This document shows, one piece after another, positions 15,743 through 23,790 of a stretch of DNA of 33,644 nucleotides. Under the pieces are notes generated by a model. That model saw nothing but the letters and a program-made list of their open reading frames with translations, was not told where the DNA came from and searched no databases. Source of the stretch: an uncultured Bacteroidota bacterium (GTDB taxonomy: Bacteria; Bacteroidota; Bacteroidia; Bacteroidales; 4484-276); the NCBI GenBank assembly GCA_903944895.1, contig CAJATL010000181.1:1-33644 (forward strand), written 5' to 3'. The position numbers were made by a program, and so were the translations under genes. Position 1 is the first letter of the stretch, and each line of letters opens with the position of its first letter.

Positions 15743-16340
15743 TCAGTCTCCGATAATAATCTTCCTGCTTGTAAGACCTTCGCTGCTTCGAATTTGCAGC
15801 ATGTAAATTCCATTGGTAAAATCATCGGTTTTGATGGTTGCGCTATTGTCTTTCAATTCTTTGTTGAAAACCAAAGCACCTGATGCTGAGTAAATTTGAA
15901 CATTTACCGGGAACTTTGTCCCCGCTGGAAAATCAACATTAAAAAACCCATAAACTGCCGGGTTTGGAACGACCTTAACATCCTGTAAAACAAATTCATC
16001 AACTGAAGTCACTGAATCGTTTTGAATTAATTTAGCCGGAGCTCCACCAACCATAAAAATGCTGTTCCCAGTTCCAAAATGAATGGCATAAGCGTAACTG
16101 CCACTTATTTTTGCGGTCCAGGATGAAGTTCCATCACACTCAATTTTACAAAACCACCCTCATCAAAGCCGGAAATAGTCGGCAATGTATGTATCGCCAT
16201 CATGGACAATCCAGATGGCCTCCAAATAGTCGCCCTGACTACCGGTATTGCCTGCGATAGGAACAATGTTGCGGATTTAAAGTATTTGTGGTAATGATAA
16301 ATAAGAAAACAATGGGCATAATAATTTTTTGTTTCTTTTT
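15743..16340 (-). pseudogene. Chimeric remnant: propeller-protein 5' end joined to T9SS cargo 3' end
   Basis: The 3' part (15743 to about 16137) encodes the end of a cargo protein nearly identical to the gene at 18327-19793: SIFMVGGAPAKLIQNDSV ... SRKIIIGD, including the T9SS type A sorting domain. Directly upstream, about 16138-16340 resembles the start of the propeller genes (GNTGSQGDYLEAIWIVHDGD matches GNTGIQGDYAEGIWIDHDGD) and, further up, a decayed signal peptide (IIMPIVFLFIITTNT). Frameshifts occur around the YRRGNTG and GFDEGGF positions, and tandem TGA stops lie in the frame that joins both halves. So two different secreted-protein genes recombined here and the product is dead, though a 103-codon frame from an ATG at 16054 stays open. 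Confidence 0.75.
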
Positions 16341-16544
16341 TAGAATGAATGGGTAAATAAGGCTAACATAAGGTTTAGTAAGTGATTTCAATACTTACGT
16401 TTAGGGTTTTCATTTTCGATCGCTACGCACTCTTCAAGAAGAAAGCCCTAAAAGATGTTTTCCTGGGCATTTTATTAATGAATTCTGGCTCTGTGTAAAA
16501 AGTGAGAACTATGATTAATTTTTGGTTTGAAATCCTTGTTATTC

Positions 16545-18140
16545 TTACTTAAGCAGTATCATTTGTTTAACTTCACGGAAGTTATCAGTCTGTAATGAAT
16601 AGAAGTAAACACCGCTCGAAAGATCAGCAGCATTAAAATCAACTTCATAAGTTCCTGGTTGTTTTACTTCATTTATTAAAATAGCTACTTCCGAACCTGC
16701 TATTTTATAAACTTTTACAATTGTATTACCACTTTCGGGTATTGTGAATTTTATTGTAGTTGAACGGTTAAACGGATTCGGATAGTTCTGCTCAAGGTTA
16801 AATTTTTCCGGAATCTCAGAGATTTGTTCAATTCCTGTTGGGGTGGATTGTGAATATTTTATTACAGAATAGTAGAACATTCCCACGGCGTACAAACTCA
16901 TATCATCACCAAGAGCAAGACCTTTTCCAATTCCGGCATATTGATTGACCCCAGCCACCCAGGAGTTGCTTCCGTCTGAATTATATCTTACAGTTTCTAA
17001 ACCTTGATATGTGGTCCCGCCAGATACTACACCCACATTACCAGTAATATATATCTCGTCCTCTGGTCCTGTCAAAGCAAAGTAAGGATATTCTTCCCAT
17101 CCCGGATTTAATTTAAATCTATTATACCATAAAAGATTGCCGGAAGCATCGAATTTAGCCGTTAGCCAGCCCGGGAATTCCCCGGGTAAGTCACCAAAAC
17201 CAGTAATTAATATGTTGGATTGAGAATCAATATTCACCAGTTTCCCAAATTCGGAATTACCAAAGTCGAAAAATTTTTGCCAAAGCAGATTACCGGAATA
17301 ATCATACTTTATTAGTCTGATATCATTGTTTGTTCCTGTATTAGCATCGTAGAAAGAGCCTGTAATAAAAATTCCTCCTTTACCATCAAGCCTGATACTA
17401 TGTCCAGCTGTTCCCGATTCCTCTTTAACCCATTGACGAACACCTGCACTGTTGTACATAACAGTAATTAAACCTCCGCTCTGGCCACCACCTGTAACAA
17501 AAAGATTACCTGCCTGATCTAAATCCATACTTGTTGGTGTTTGAAATCCACCATTCTGATCAAATGTATCAAACCATAACTGAGTTCCGTCGGGGGCATA
17601 TTTAACGGTCACGAAATCGTAGGTTGCTGTGTACTGCCATGCTCGTCCTGTTACATAAATATTTCCGGACTCATCAACAATTGAACGCACTGCAAATGCC
17701 CACGTTCCGGAAATTAATCTATCCCAGAGCAAGTTTCCGTTATTGTCATACTTTAATGTAAGCAAACCAACCTCGACGGGATTACTGGTGAATGTACGTG
17801 GATATCCAGTTACAATAACATTCCCAAACGGGTCTACGGATAACCATGTTGCAACAACACCAAGATCTTGGATTGAATAAAATCTCTCCCAGATTAAATT
17901 TCCACTTGTGTCGTATTTCGCGGTTATAATCCTGGTATTATCGCCAGATTGACCGGAAACGAAAACATTTTCGCTATTATCAAGCCCGATCATAACACCA
18001 ACAGGAAAACCGTCAAAATTATTTATTACCCATTCAGTATTGACTTGCTGGGCATTAATAAAATTAGCAGATACAATCATTACGATTGCAGCAATTATCA
18101 ACCTGATTTTTCTGTCGGCTGATCCCATGTTTTTCTTCAT
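16545..18140 (-). CDS. T9SS-sorted SBBP-type repeat protein with DUF2892-derived signal peptide
   Basis: 531 residues from the ATG at 18140; an ATG three codons earlier exists only because of a point change relative to the duplicate promoter. The N-terminus MKKNMGSADRKIRLIIAAIV matches the DUF2892 protein next door (MKKNMGAADRIIRVIIAAII) and then switches to MIVSANFINAQ, giving a complete n-region, hydrophobic core and cleavage site. The body consists of about 50-residue propeller-like repeats (YDNNGNLLWDRLISG, DESGNIYVTGRAW, KYDYSGNLLWQKFF), the SBBP/delta-60 kind. The C-terminus (LEQNYPNPFNRSTTIKFTIP ... EVKQMILLK) is a T9SS type A sorting domain. Its promoter is the duplicated operator region at 18183-18225, with one operator mismatch and a one-base-shorter -7 element, so control may be weaker. 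Confidence 0.85.
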   Translation of the reverse strand: MKKNMGSADRKIRLIIAAIVMIVSANFINAQQVNTEWVINNFDGFPVGVMIGLDNSENVFVSGQSGDNTRIITAKYDTSGNLIWERFYSIQDLGVVATWLSVDPFGNVIVTGYPRTFTSNPVEVGLLTLKYDNNGNLLWDRLISGTWAFAVRSIVDESGNIYVTGRAWQYTATYDFVTVKYAPDGTQLWFDTFDQNGGFQTPTSMDLDQAGNLFVTGGGQSGGLITVMYNSAGVRQWVKEESGTAGHSIRLDGKGGIFITGSFYDANTGTNNDIRLIKYDYSGNLLWQKFFDFGNSEFGKLVNIDSQSNILITGFGDLPGEFPGWLTAKFDASGNLLWYNRFKLNPGWEEYPYFALTGPEDEIYITGNVGVVSGGTTYQGLETVRYNSDGSNSWVAGVNQYAGIGKGLALGDDMSLYAVGMFYYSVIKYSQSTPTGIEQISEIPEKFNLEQNYPNPFNRSTTIKFTIPESGNTIVKVYKIAGSEVAILINEVKQPGTYEVDFNAADLSSGVYFYSLQTDNFREVKQMILLK

Positions 18141-18722
18141 AATTTTCATATTTTTAATTAGAATTTATTTTCAAAATCTTTGCAAATTACCTGGTTGCAA
18201 AAACCTTTGCAGTGACAAATTTCACAACTTAGAAAGACTATTTTGCTGTCAGCACTTTTATGTTGGAGTGGCATAAAAAATTAGAAAATGCTACCTCTTT
18301 TAACTAAAATGATTTTTAAAAGTTTTTCAGTCTCCGATAATAATCTTCCTGCTTGTAACGCCTTCGCTGCTTCGAATTTGCAGCATGTAAATTCCATAGG
18401 TAAAATCATTGGTTTTGATGGTTGCGCCATTATCTTTCAATTCTTTGTTGAAAACCAAAGCACCTGATGCTGAGTAAATTTGAACATTTACCGGGAACCT
18501 TGTCCATGCTGGAAAATCAACAGTAAAAAACCCATTAACTGCTGGGTTTGGAAAGATCTTAACATCCTGTAAAACAAATTCATCAACTGAAGTAACTGAT
18601 TCGTTTTGAATTAATTTAGCCGTAGCTCCACCAACCATAAAAATGCTGTTCCCTGTTCCAAAATCAATGGCATAAGCGTAACTGCCACTTGTTGTTGCCG
18701 TCCAGGATGAGGTTCCATCGCT
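18090..18722 (-). repeat. Segmental duplication, copy B
   Basis: Counterpart of copy A at about 15498-16136 in the same orientation. It spans the 3' end of the intact cargo gene (18327-19793), the intergenic promoter and the first codons of the SBBP-type gene. Confidence 0.8.
18183..18225 (-). promoter_or_regulatory. Duplicated promoter with imperfect Crp/Fnr-like operator
   Basis: GTGACAAATTTCAC at 18212-18225 (one mismatch in the second half-site) and TAATTTG from 18189 to 18183 on the minus strand. The distance from palindrome to the TA of the -7 element is again 22 bases, but the -7 element has lost one T. It sits 43 bases before the start codon of the SBBP-type gene and is copy B of the duplicated segment. 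Confidence 0.5.
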
Positions 18723-19793
18723 TCTGACTTTGCACACCGCCATTTCAAACATTGTTCCTGCGGCAAGATAGGCCGCATTCATTCCATCAAGCTTCATTTG
18801 AGTATGTGCCAACAAAGCCATTCCGGGTCCATCAGCATCAAGATTTTCCCACAACATATTTCCAAGATGGTCGAATTTCATAAAAGCGGCACCAGTGGTT
18901 CCTGAATTGGGATAGCCACTGAAGATGGGTTGATTGTCTGTGCCAACCTCAACCCTGAAACCTGTCATCGTGGTGGTTTTTTCCCAGATTAAAGCACCAT
19001 CGGGAGATAATTTTTTAACCACGCCTCCGGATTTGGCAGCACCATAATCGCCGGTTACGATGTAGCTGTTTCCGTCATTATCACCGGCTGCATCACCCAT
19101 CGTTAGGCTGCTTACTCCGGGCAGGCTCCAGATGACATTGCCTTCGAGATCAATTTTTGCATAGCCGTTGATGCTTCCATAAATAGCTCTGGCAACAATG
19201 ATGATTCCCTGGTCGGGAGTAAATTTGAAATTAACTGGCGCACCAATTCCTGCATTATCAAAATAAGTCCACAAAGCCTCTCCATTTGAATCGAATTTTT
19301 TAATTTTGGTAGTCATAGCTGTGCCACTACTCCCAAACCCAAGCACGTAAATATTGTCATCTTCGTCAATCAGGCATTTTTTTGTTGATGAACCATCATA
19401 ATCGTTTTCATAAACCTTTCGCCATAATAAATTGCCCGAAGGATCAAATTTCATCAGTAAACTGGCTGCATTAACAGGGTTTGAATAACCTGATCTTATC
19501 GTTCCCGAAACCAGAATATTGCCCTGACTATCCGTTTCAACCCAGGTAGCAACTTCATGCAAGGTATTATTTGTGTTATTGTGAGCCTTTTCCCAAAGTA
19601 TGTTACCGGCAGCATCCCGCTTTGTAAGTGTGATGTCGCCGGCAGGATTATAATCCCAGTTGGCCGTGTAAACATTATTTGAAGCGTCGGCAGCTACCGA
19701 TACCCCGCCCGGATAATTTACCCAGCTCAGATTTACCTGCGCATTGGCAAATAATCCAATAAAAAGCCCTGTAAGAAGCAATATTTTCTTCAT
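18327..19793 (-). CDS. T9SS-sorted SBBP-type repeat protein
   Basis: 488 residues from the ATG at 19793, which starts a clean signal peptide (MKKILLLTGLFIGLFANAQ). A GTG 23 codons earlier falls inside the operator and is rejected. The repeats follow the pattern KxDxxGNxLWxK ... GNxxVSG (KRDAAGNILWEKAHN, KFDPSGNLLWRKVYEND, DEDDNIYVLGFGS), predicted to form a beta-propeller. The C-terminus (LQDVKIFPNPAVNGFFTVDFP ... GVTSRKIIIGD) is a T9SS type A sorting domain. It lies directly after the Crp/Fnr-type regulator gene and has its own operator-bearing promoter, so it is a likely direct target. A 3' fragment of a near-identical copy survives at 15743-16137. Confidence 0.85.
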   Translation of the reverse strand: MKKILLLTGLFIGLFANAQVNLSWVNYPGGVSVAADASNNVYTANWDYNPAGDITLTKRDAAGNILWEKAHNNTNNTLHEVATWVETDSQGNILVSGTIRSGYSNPVNAASLLMKFDPSGNLLWRKVYENDYDGSSTKKCLIDEDDNIYVLGFGSSGTAMTTKIKKFDSNGEALWTYFDNAGIGAPVNFKFTPDQGIIIVARAIYGSINGYAKIDLEGNVIWSLPGVSSLTMGDAAGDNDGNSYIVTGDYGAAKSGGVVKKLSPDGALIWEKTTTMTGFRVEVGTDNQPIFSGYPNSGTTGAAFMKFDHLGNMLWENLDADGPGMALLAHTQMKLDGMNAAYLAAGTMFEMAVCKVRSDGTSSWTATTSGSYAYAIDFGTGNSIFMVGGATAKLIQNESVTSVDEFVLQDVKIFPNPAVNGFFTVDFPAWTRFPVNVQIYSASGALVFNKELKDNGATIKTNDFTYGIYMLQIRSSEGVTSRKIIIGD

Positions 19794-19818
19794 AAGATAA
19801 AATTTAAAAATGATGAGG

Positions 19819-19862
19819 TAAAGATATTTTGCGTTTTCGTCCAATGCAGTGACAAAAGTCAC
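19819..19862 (-). promoter_or_regulatory. Promoter of the 18327-19793 gene with Crp/Fnr-like operator
   Basis: A perfect palindrome GTGACAAAAGTCAC lies at 19849-19862, 2 bases after the regulator's stop codon. A -7-like TATCTTTA reads 19826 to 19819, with the same 22-base gap as at the DUF2892 promoter. The rest of the two promoters is not obviously alike, so the shared spacing looks functional rather than copied. Confidence 0.6.
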
Positions 19863-19864
19863 AG

Positions 19865-20494
19865 CTATAAAATTACCTCTAAACTGTCGCGGTGGAGCTT
19901 TACCAAATTCTGGCTTTCAAGCTTTTTGATAAGGCGACTTATTACTTCCCTGGCGGTACCCAATTCGTTTGCAATTTCTTTGTGCGATATTTTGATGGGA
20001 TTTTTTCCTGTTATTTTAACTTTTTCGATAAGATAATCCAACAGCCTCTTATCGAGTTTATAGTAAAGCAACCTGTTTATCGTATCAATGAGTTCTGAAT
20101 ATCTCAGCCCATATTGCTGATAAAAGAGCAGATTTATCCGGGGTGCCGAAGTTACCCATTTTGCTACTTTGTAGGCTGGAATTAGCAACACCGCGCTTTC
20201 CTCCTCTGTAACGGCAAAAAATTTACTTTTTTCATTGTTAAGGCCCGATGCAAACGACATTATGCAACTTTGCTCAGGCTGGATATAATAAAGCAAAAGC
20301 TCCTTGTCGTCAATTTGGGTAAAAACCTTTACCAGCCCGTTCAAAACAATCGGAATAACTTTGATGTACTCCCCTTCTCTGACCAACCAGGTGTTTGGTG
20401 GGAAAGTTTTAACATCAGAAGTATCGAGAATTTCCTGAATGAGTTCTTTTCCAAGATAATTCAGCCTTTTTTCGATTGAATAATCGTCTGTCAT
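19865..20494 (-). CDS. Crp/Fnr-family transcriptional regulator
   Basis: 209 residues. Residues about 20-130 form the cyclic-nucleotide-binding-like beta-roll (NTWLVREGEYIKVIPIVLNG, then KVFTQIDDKELLLYYIQPEQ), followed by a dimerisation helix and a C-terminal winged helix-turn-helix (about 169-205: ISHKEIANELGTAREVISRL). The recognition helix has R182-E183-x-x-S-R187, the arrangement that reads GTGA half-sites in Crp and Fnr relatives. There is no N-terminal cysteine cluster, so it is not an oxygen-sensing Fnr; the ligand is unknown. Perfect or near-perfect GTGAC-N4-GTCAC palindromes precede three nearby genes, making it the obvious candidate binder. No such palindrome precedes its own start. 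Confidence 0.9.
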   Translation of the reverse strand: MTDDYSIEKRLNYLGKELIQEILDTSDVKTFPPNTWLVREGEYIKVIPIVLNGLVKVFTQIDDKELLLYYIQPEQSCIMSFASGLNNEKSKFFAVTEEESAVLLIPAYKVAKWVTSAPRINLLFYQQYGLRYSELIDTINRLLYYKLDKRLLDYLIEKVKITGKNPIKISHKEIANELGTAREVISRLIKKLESQNLVKLHRDSLEVIL

Positions 20495-20552
20495 GGTGCA
20501 ATTAATAAATTACTAACTATCAATTTGTTAGAAAACCAAAAGCAAATTCATC

Positions 20553-20560
20553 CAAAAGTA
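20553..20560 (-). promoter_or_regulatory. Putative -7 element for the Crp/Fnr-type gene
   Basis: TACTTTTG on the minus strand matches TAnnTTTG and lies about 58 bases before the regulator start codon. No TTG -33 element is seen 19-21 bases upstream. An imperfect inverted repeat, CTAAC-N9-GTTAG (about 20513-20531), lies between it and the gene. Confidence 0.35.
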
Positions 20561-20577
20561 TTATCGAAACAACAGCA

Positions 20578-22050
20578 TTAATACCCTGCAAAAGCCGCCA
20601 GGTTAAGCGCAACCGTATAATGAAGAAACTGTTTCTTATAGTTGTCTTCCTGTAATTTATTCAGATCGCAAACCATCATTACAACCAGCAGATTAGTTCC
20701 TTCAATCTCAGCATTGTACAAAAGCATCAGGTTTTTTTCATCATTTGAATAACGTGTTAAAAAATAACTGGCATACTCTGCTTCATCATCCACAACCGGG
20801 TCTTCATCCGGAACATCCGGGCTTACTACCCATAAATCGGGGCTTTCGACATATATTTTCGAATTCAGGATGTCATTAAATACCTGGTATGCACTATTTT
20901 TGGCGTTTTCATAATCACCAGCATTAAAAATCAATGATGAATAGTGCAACGTATTCGATTCATTGTTAACATAAAACCAACCATTATCATAAACCATATT
21001 TTCGCCGTAAGGAATTGTGATAGTGGCGCCTGTATTGAAATCTTCATAAATATCATACCAGGTGTCATCCATATTAATACCATTCTGAGCGGAAATAACC
21101 ATGATTTCATTTCTATCCTCTTCGTACATCGTTTCAAGGATTTCATCATAACTCGCAGTCCAGGTTTTTGAAATGGATTGACTGTCGTTTCCAACAATAT
21201 TTTCCGAGGCTTCCTTTTCGACGATCTGATTTTGCTCTTCCTGCGAAACGTTATCCGGAATAACGGTATAGCTGCTGTAAAGATTCGACTGCAAAGACGT
21301 GGTCGTGGGAGCAGGATCGTTAGAATTTAAAAGGCGTGGAACATACATATTTGCAGGGAAGGCCCAATTCAGACGGGCAGTGCCGGAGCGAAGGCCGCCA
21401 TCGGCAACACCGATTACTTTACCGCTTTTGTCGATAATTGGAGCACCGGAATGGCCGGGCTGAATGGTTGAGCTCACCCGGAGAATTTTTGCTGTAGGCA
21501 GCGGGTACTCCTGCACTTCAAACTCGTCTTTAGCACCGGTTTTGTTAATGATGCTGTTGAGTGTTGGAGATGCGTCAAGGCTTCGCGAAAAGCGGATATC
21601 ATCGCCGGCCATCTGAAATATGCCGTGAGGAAATCCCCAGACATAAAATTCACTTGTTGAATTCTGATCAACCTCAGCAAGGGTAAGCGGAGTTAAACCC
21701 AGATCCGTGTCGAGTTCCAGCAATGCCAGATCAGCTTCTTTGAGCACTTTAACAATCTTAACCACCCCACTGCTTTTTGATTCTTTATCGGTGTAAACTT
21801 TGATGTCCTTTACCGGAATGCCGGCCACCACATGAAGCGCAGTAACCACTTGTTTTGAGTTATTCCAGCACCAGCCGGTTCCGTTTCCGGCTTTGGTTAC
21901 AATTTGTCCCTTTTCGTCAGGACCCTTAAATTTGGTGGTTATCTTAACTACCGATTTGGCAGAAATACGGTCGCTGCCCTGCGCAAAGATGCCTGCCGAA
22001 TGTAAGGTTGCGATAGTCAGGAAAAATAAAAATAAAGTTTTGATTTTCAT
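20578..22050 (-). CDS. Exported trypsin-like serine protease with C-terminal domain
   Basis: 490 residues with a signal peptide ending near ...SAGIFAQ (residue 24). The protease domain (about 28-245) shows the full triad: H73 in VVTALHVVAG, D107 in EADLALLELD, and S201 in QPGHSGAPIID (GHSGAP in place of the usual GNSGGP). This is the S1C/trypsin-2 layout of periplasmic proteases, but without a PDZ domain. After a spacer rich in S, T and N (about 245-300), the last 190 residues form an unrecognised alpha/beta domain (YEDFNTGATITIPYGENMVYD; KQFLHYTVALNLAAFAGY). It is the last gene of a tight three-gene unit: 23 bases after the membrane-protein gene. Substrate unknown; processing of a secreted partner is one possibility. 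Confidence 0.85.
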   Translation of the reverse strand: MKIKTLFLFFLTIATLHSAGIFAQGSDRISAKSVVKITTKFKGPDEKGQIVTKAGNGTGWCWNNSKQVVTALHVVAGIPVKDIKVYTDKESKSSGVVKIVKVLKEADLALLELDTDLGLTPLTLAEVDQNSTSEFYVWGFPHGIFQMAGDDIRFSRSLDASPTLNSIINKTGAKDEFEVQEYPLPTAKILRVSSTIQPGHSGAPIIDKSGKVIGVADGGLRSGTARLNWAFPANMYVPRLLNSNDPAPTTTSLQSNLYSSYTVIPDNVSQEEQNQIVEKEASENIVGNDSQSISKTWTASYDEILETMYEEDRNEIMVISAQNGINMDDTWYDIYEDFNTGATITIPYGENMVYDNGWFYVNNESNTLHYSSLIFNAGDYENAKNSAYQVFNDILNSKIYVESPDLWVVSPDVPDEDPVVDDEAEYASYFLTRYSNDEKNLMLLYNAEIEGTNLLVVMMVCDLNKLQEDNYKKQFLHYTVALNLAAFAGY

Positions 22051-22073
22051 TGTGTTTTACTTTAAATGAACAA

Positions 22074-22916
22074 TTATTTATTTTCGAGTTCGCAAACAAG
22101 GTTCGAAAGGGATTTCATCACTTTCTGCTGTTCGGCTGAAGGAAGCTTTTCGATTTCGATCGCTAATCGGGCTGACATCGTGTTACCCTGCCATTTGCTT
22201 AAATCTGTCCCGAAGCTGCAAATCCTCGTTTTTGGTGTTAACCTGATCAACAAATAACGAAGACTACCCAGAAATGCAAACCTGTCGCTTTCGGAAATAT
22301 TTAATTCGATGGTTGAAACCAATTTTGTTAAAGCAGCATTTTCGAGATCCAACATCTCAGTTTTAGCTTTTTCCCAATCGTTGTTCCAGTTACTGGTATC
22401 GATGTTGCTGCTGATTTTTTTAATCGTTTCGGCACTAAAAAGATTGGATTGATGACCACGCTGAAGTGCTCCAATTTCGCCGGCTTCACCGGTGGTTGGA
22501 TTTATGCCAAGCCGCTCATAAGTAACCAGTTTGCGGGCATATTCTGGCTCAAAACCGGCATCAGTCCATTGCTTCACGGCACTTTCGACGGAAATGGTAA
22601 AAACTTCATTTGTGCGAATCCACATCCCGCCAAGAATTCCGGCAACTACAGCCAGTCCAAACCATCCGGCGCGCAGCGAAGTGAGCAGTGTTTCGTTTTT
22701 ATCCTTTTGATAGGTTTCTTTGTCCATTCCTGTAAAACTACGTTTGTCGAAACCCAGGAATACACCAAGCAGTGCAGTTAGTGAAGCCATGATGACTTTC
22801 ACAACTTCCGAAACCGACAATCCCATGATCATCCCCAACAAAAGTCCCATACCAATGCCCGACAGTACCGTTGCCCGTTTGATGCTGTCGAATAGTTTTT
22901 TTTCTTCTTTTTCCAT
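22074..22916 (-). CDS. Membrane protein of unknown function (three predicted helices)
   Basis: 280 residues. Three hydrophobic segments lie at about 16-35 (TVLSGIGMGLLLGMIMGLSV), 38-57 (VVKVIMASLTALLGVFLG) and 82-101 (AGWFGLAVVAGILGGMWI). A soluble region of about 175 residues follows (QWTDAGFEPEYARKLVTYER ... KSLSNLVCELENK). No family is recognised. The gene lies between an endolysin-like gene (26 bases upstream) and the exported protease (23 bases downstream), all in the same direction. The glycine-rich helices and the neighbouring muralytic enzyme without signal peptide raise the possibility of a holin-like or export role. That is inference; the large soluble tail is unlike a typical holin. 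Confidence 0.75.
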   Translation of the reverse strand: MEKEEKKLFDSIKRATVLSGIGMGLLLGMIMGLSVSEVVKVIMASLTALLGVFLGFDKRSFTGMDKETYQKDKNETLLTSLRAGWFGLAVVAGILGGMWIRTNEVFTISVESAVKQWTDAGFEPEYARKLVTYERLGINPTTGEAGEIGALQRGHQSNLFSAETIKKISSNIDTSNWNNDWEKAKTEMLDLENAALTKLVSTIELNISESDRFAFLGSLRYLLIRLTPKTRICSFGTDLSKWQGNTMSARLAIEIEKLPSAEQQKVMKSLSNLVCELENK

Positions 22917-22942
22917 CCTGATAAAAATCGATAAAAATGTTG

Positions 22943-23728
22943 CTATTTCAATAGGTTGTAATACTCATTAAAATGTTGGATGCGGTCGGGTAAACCATTT
23001 AAACCGCCATTTACAGCCTGGGTTAACTCGGTAATCACAGCTTCACTTGAACCTTTTTCGCAAATCGCCCATAATCTTTTTGAATTAAAGAAAAATGCTG
23101 CCGAAGCCAATGGGTATTTTGTGGCAACGAGGTCGGGGTTTGCAACGGTATCTTCGCCAATAAACCTGGCAAAACTGGTGTAATTGTCTTTGCCGGTAAG
23201 CTGAATATAACCTCTCCCTCGGAATTTATAGCCTTCCTGGCTGGCCTCATCACCATTCCCCATGCGGCTTCCATAAACGCGGGATGCAATTTTTACAGGG
23301 ATTCTGGCATAAGATAAGTGTAAATCTCCCGGGAAATATTTCCCGAATTTTTCTTTTAACCTTTCTGCTGAATAGTTGAGATTTTCCTCAATCAGTTTAA
23401 AACCTCCGCTTTCGTGGCCACACTGCGACAGGAAGTGGGCAAGCCTCAAAGCATTGATAATATTAAATTCTGTTGCTGCTTTGGGAATTTGTGAAAGCAC
23501 CGGATCAGGAATCTTGCCTTTTAATGCATCAAGTTTGAAATTTACAGGCTGGAAAAGCCGCGCCCAGAGCGCATCATCTATGATTCCTGTTACAGGCAGA
23601 TTAACCGAAGTCTGCCACCTCTTCACTGCTGCCTCGGTATTCGACCCGAAGTCGCCATCATCATTTAATCCTAACCTGCGTTGAAGCCGTTTTACATCGT
23701 CGTTATCAGATCCAATTTTTAGTAACAT
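22943..23728 (-). CDS. GH19-type endolysin/chitinase with peptidoglycan-binding domain
   Basis: 261 residues. Residues 1-60 are a PG_binding_1 domain (LKIGSDNDDVKRLQRRLGL, GDFGSNTEAAVKRWQ). Residues about 70-261 are a glycoside hydrolase family 19 catalytic domain of the phage/bacterial endolysin kind: HFLSQCGHESGGF with E106 as likely general acid, NLNYSAERL, and FRGRGYIQLTG (169-179). The expected role is cleavage of peptidoglycan glycan strands (or chitin-like polymer). There is no signal peptide, so it would need a pore, lysis or special export to reach the wall. It is the first gene of the 23728-20578 unit. No phage structural gene is near, so this is not an obvious prophage. Confidence 0.88.
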   Translation of the reverse strand: MLLKIGSDNDDVKRLQRRLGLNDDGDFGSNTEAAVKRWQTSVNLPVTGIIDDALWARLFQPVNFKLDALKGKIPDPVLSQIPKAATEFNIINALRLAHFLSQCGHESGGFKLIEENLNYSAERLKEKFGKYFPGDLHLSYARIPVKIASRVYGSRMGNGDEASQEGYKFRGRGYIQLTGKDNYTSFARFIGEDTVANPDLVATKYPLASAAFFFNSKRLWAICEKGSSEAVITELTQAVNGGLNGLPDRIQHFNEYYNLLK

Positions 23729-23790
23729 AATTTTATGAATTTAAATGAATTAACTAAATGATTTACTTTTCTATTAAAACTTTATTGTGA

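Larger units (their letters stand above)
15498..16136 (-). repeat. Segmental duplication, copy A
   Basis: About 640 bases closely matching copy B at about 18090-18722. It includes the 3' end of a T9SS cargo gene, its terminator region, the operator-bearing promoter and the first ~20 codons of the DUF2892 gene. Copy A feeds a complete DUF2892 gene; copy B feeds a secreted-protein gene. The limits were judged by eye. Confidence 0.8.

Noticed and set aside
16400-16456. Imperfect inverted repeat TTTAGGG.../...CCCTAAA downstream of the SBBP-type gene
   Set aside because: Mismatched arms and a long loop without a T-run; not strong enough to call a terminator.
22449-22781. 110-codon plus-strand frame opposite the membrane-protein gene
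   Set aside because: A shadow frame; the minus-strand gene has clear transmembrane organisation and operon context.
22943-23728. Prophage lysis gene
   Set aside because: The enzyme is endolysin-like, but no phage structural, packaging or integrase genes are present, and its neighbours are an exported protease and a cupin.
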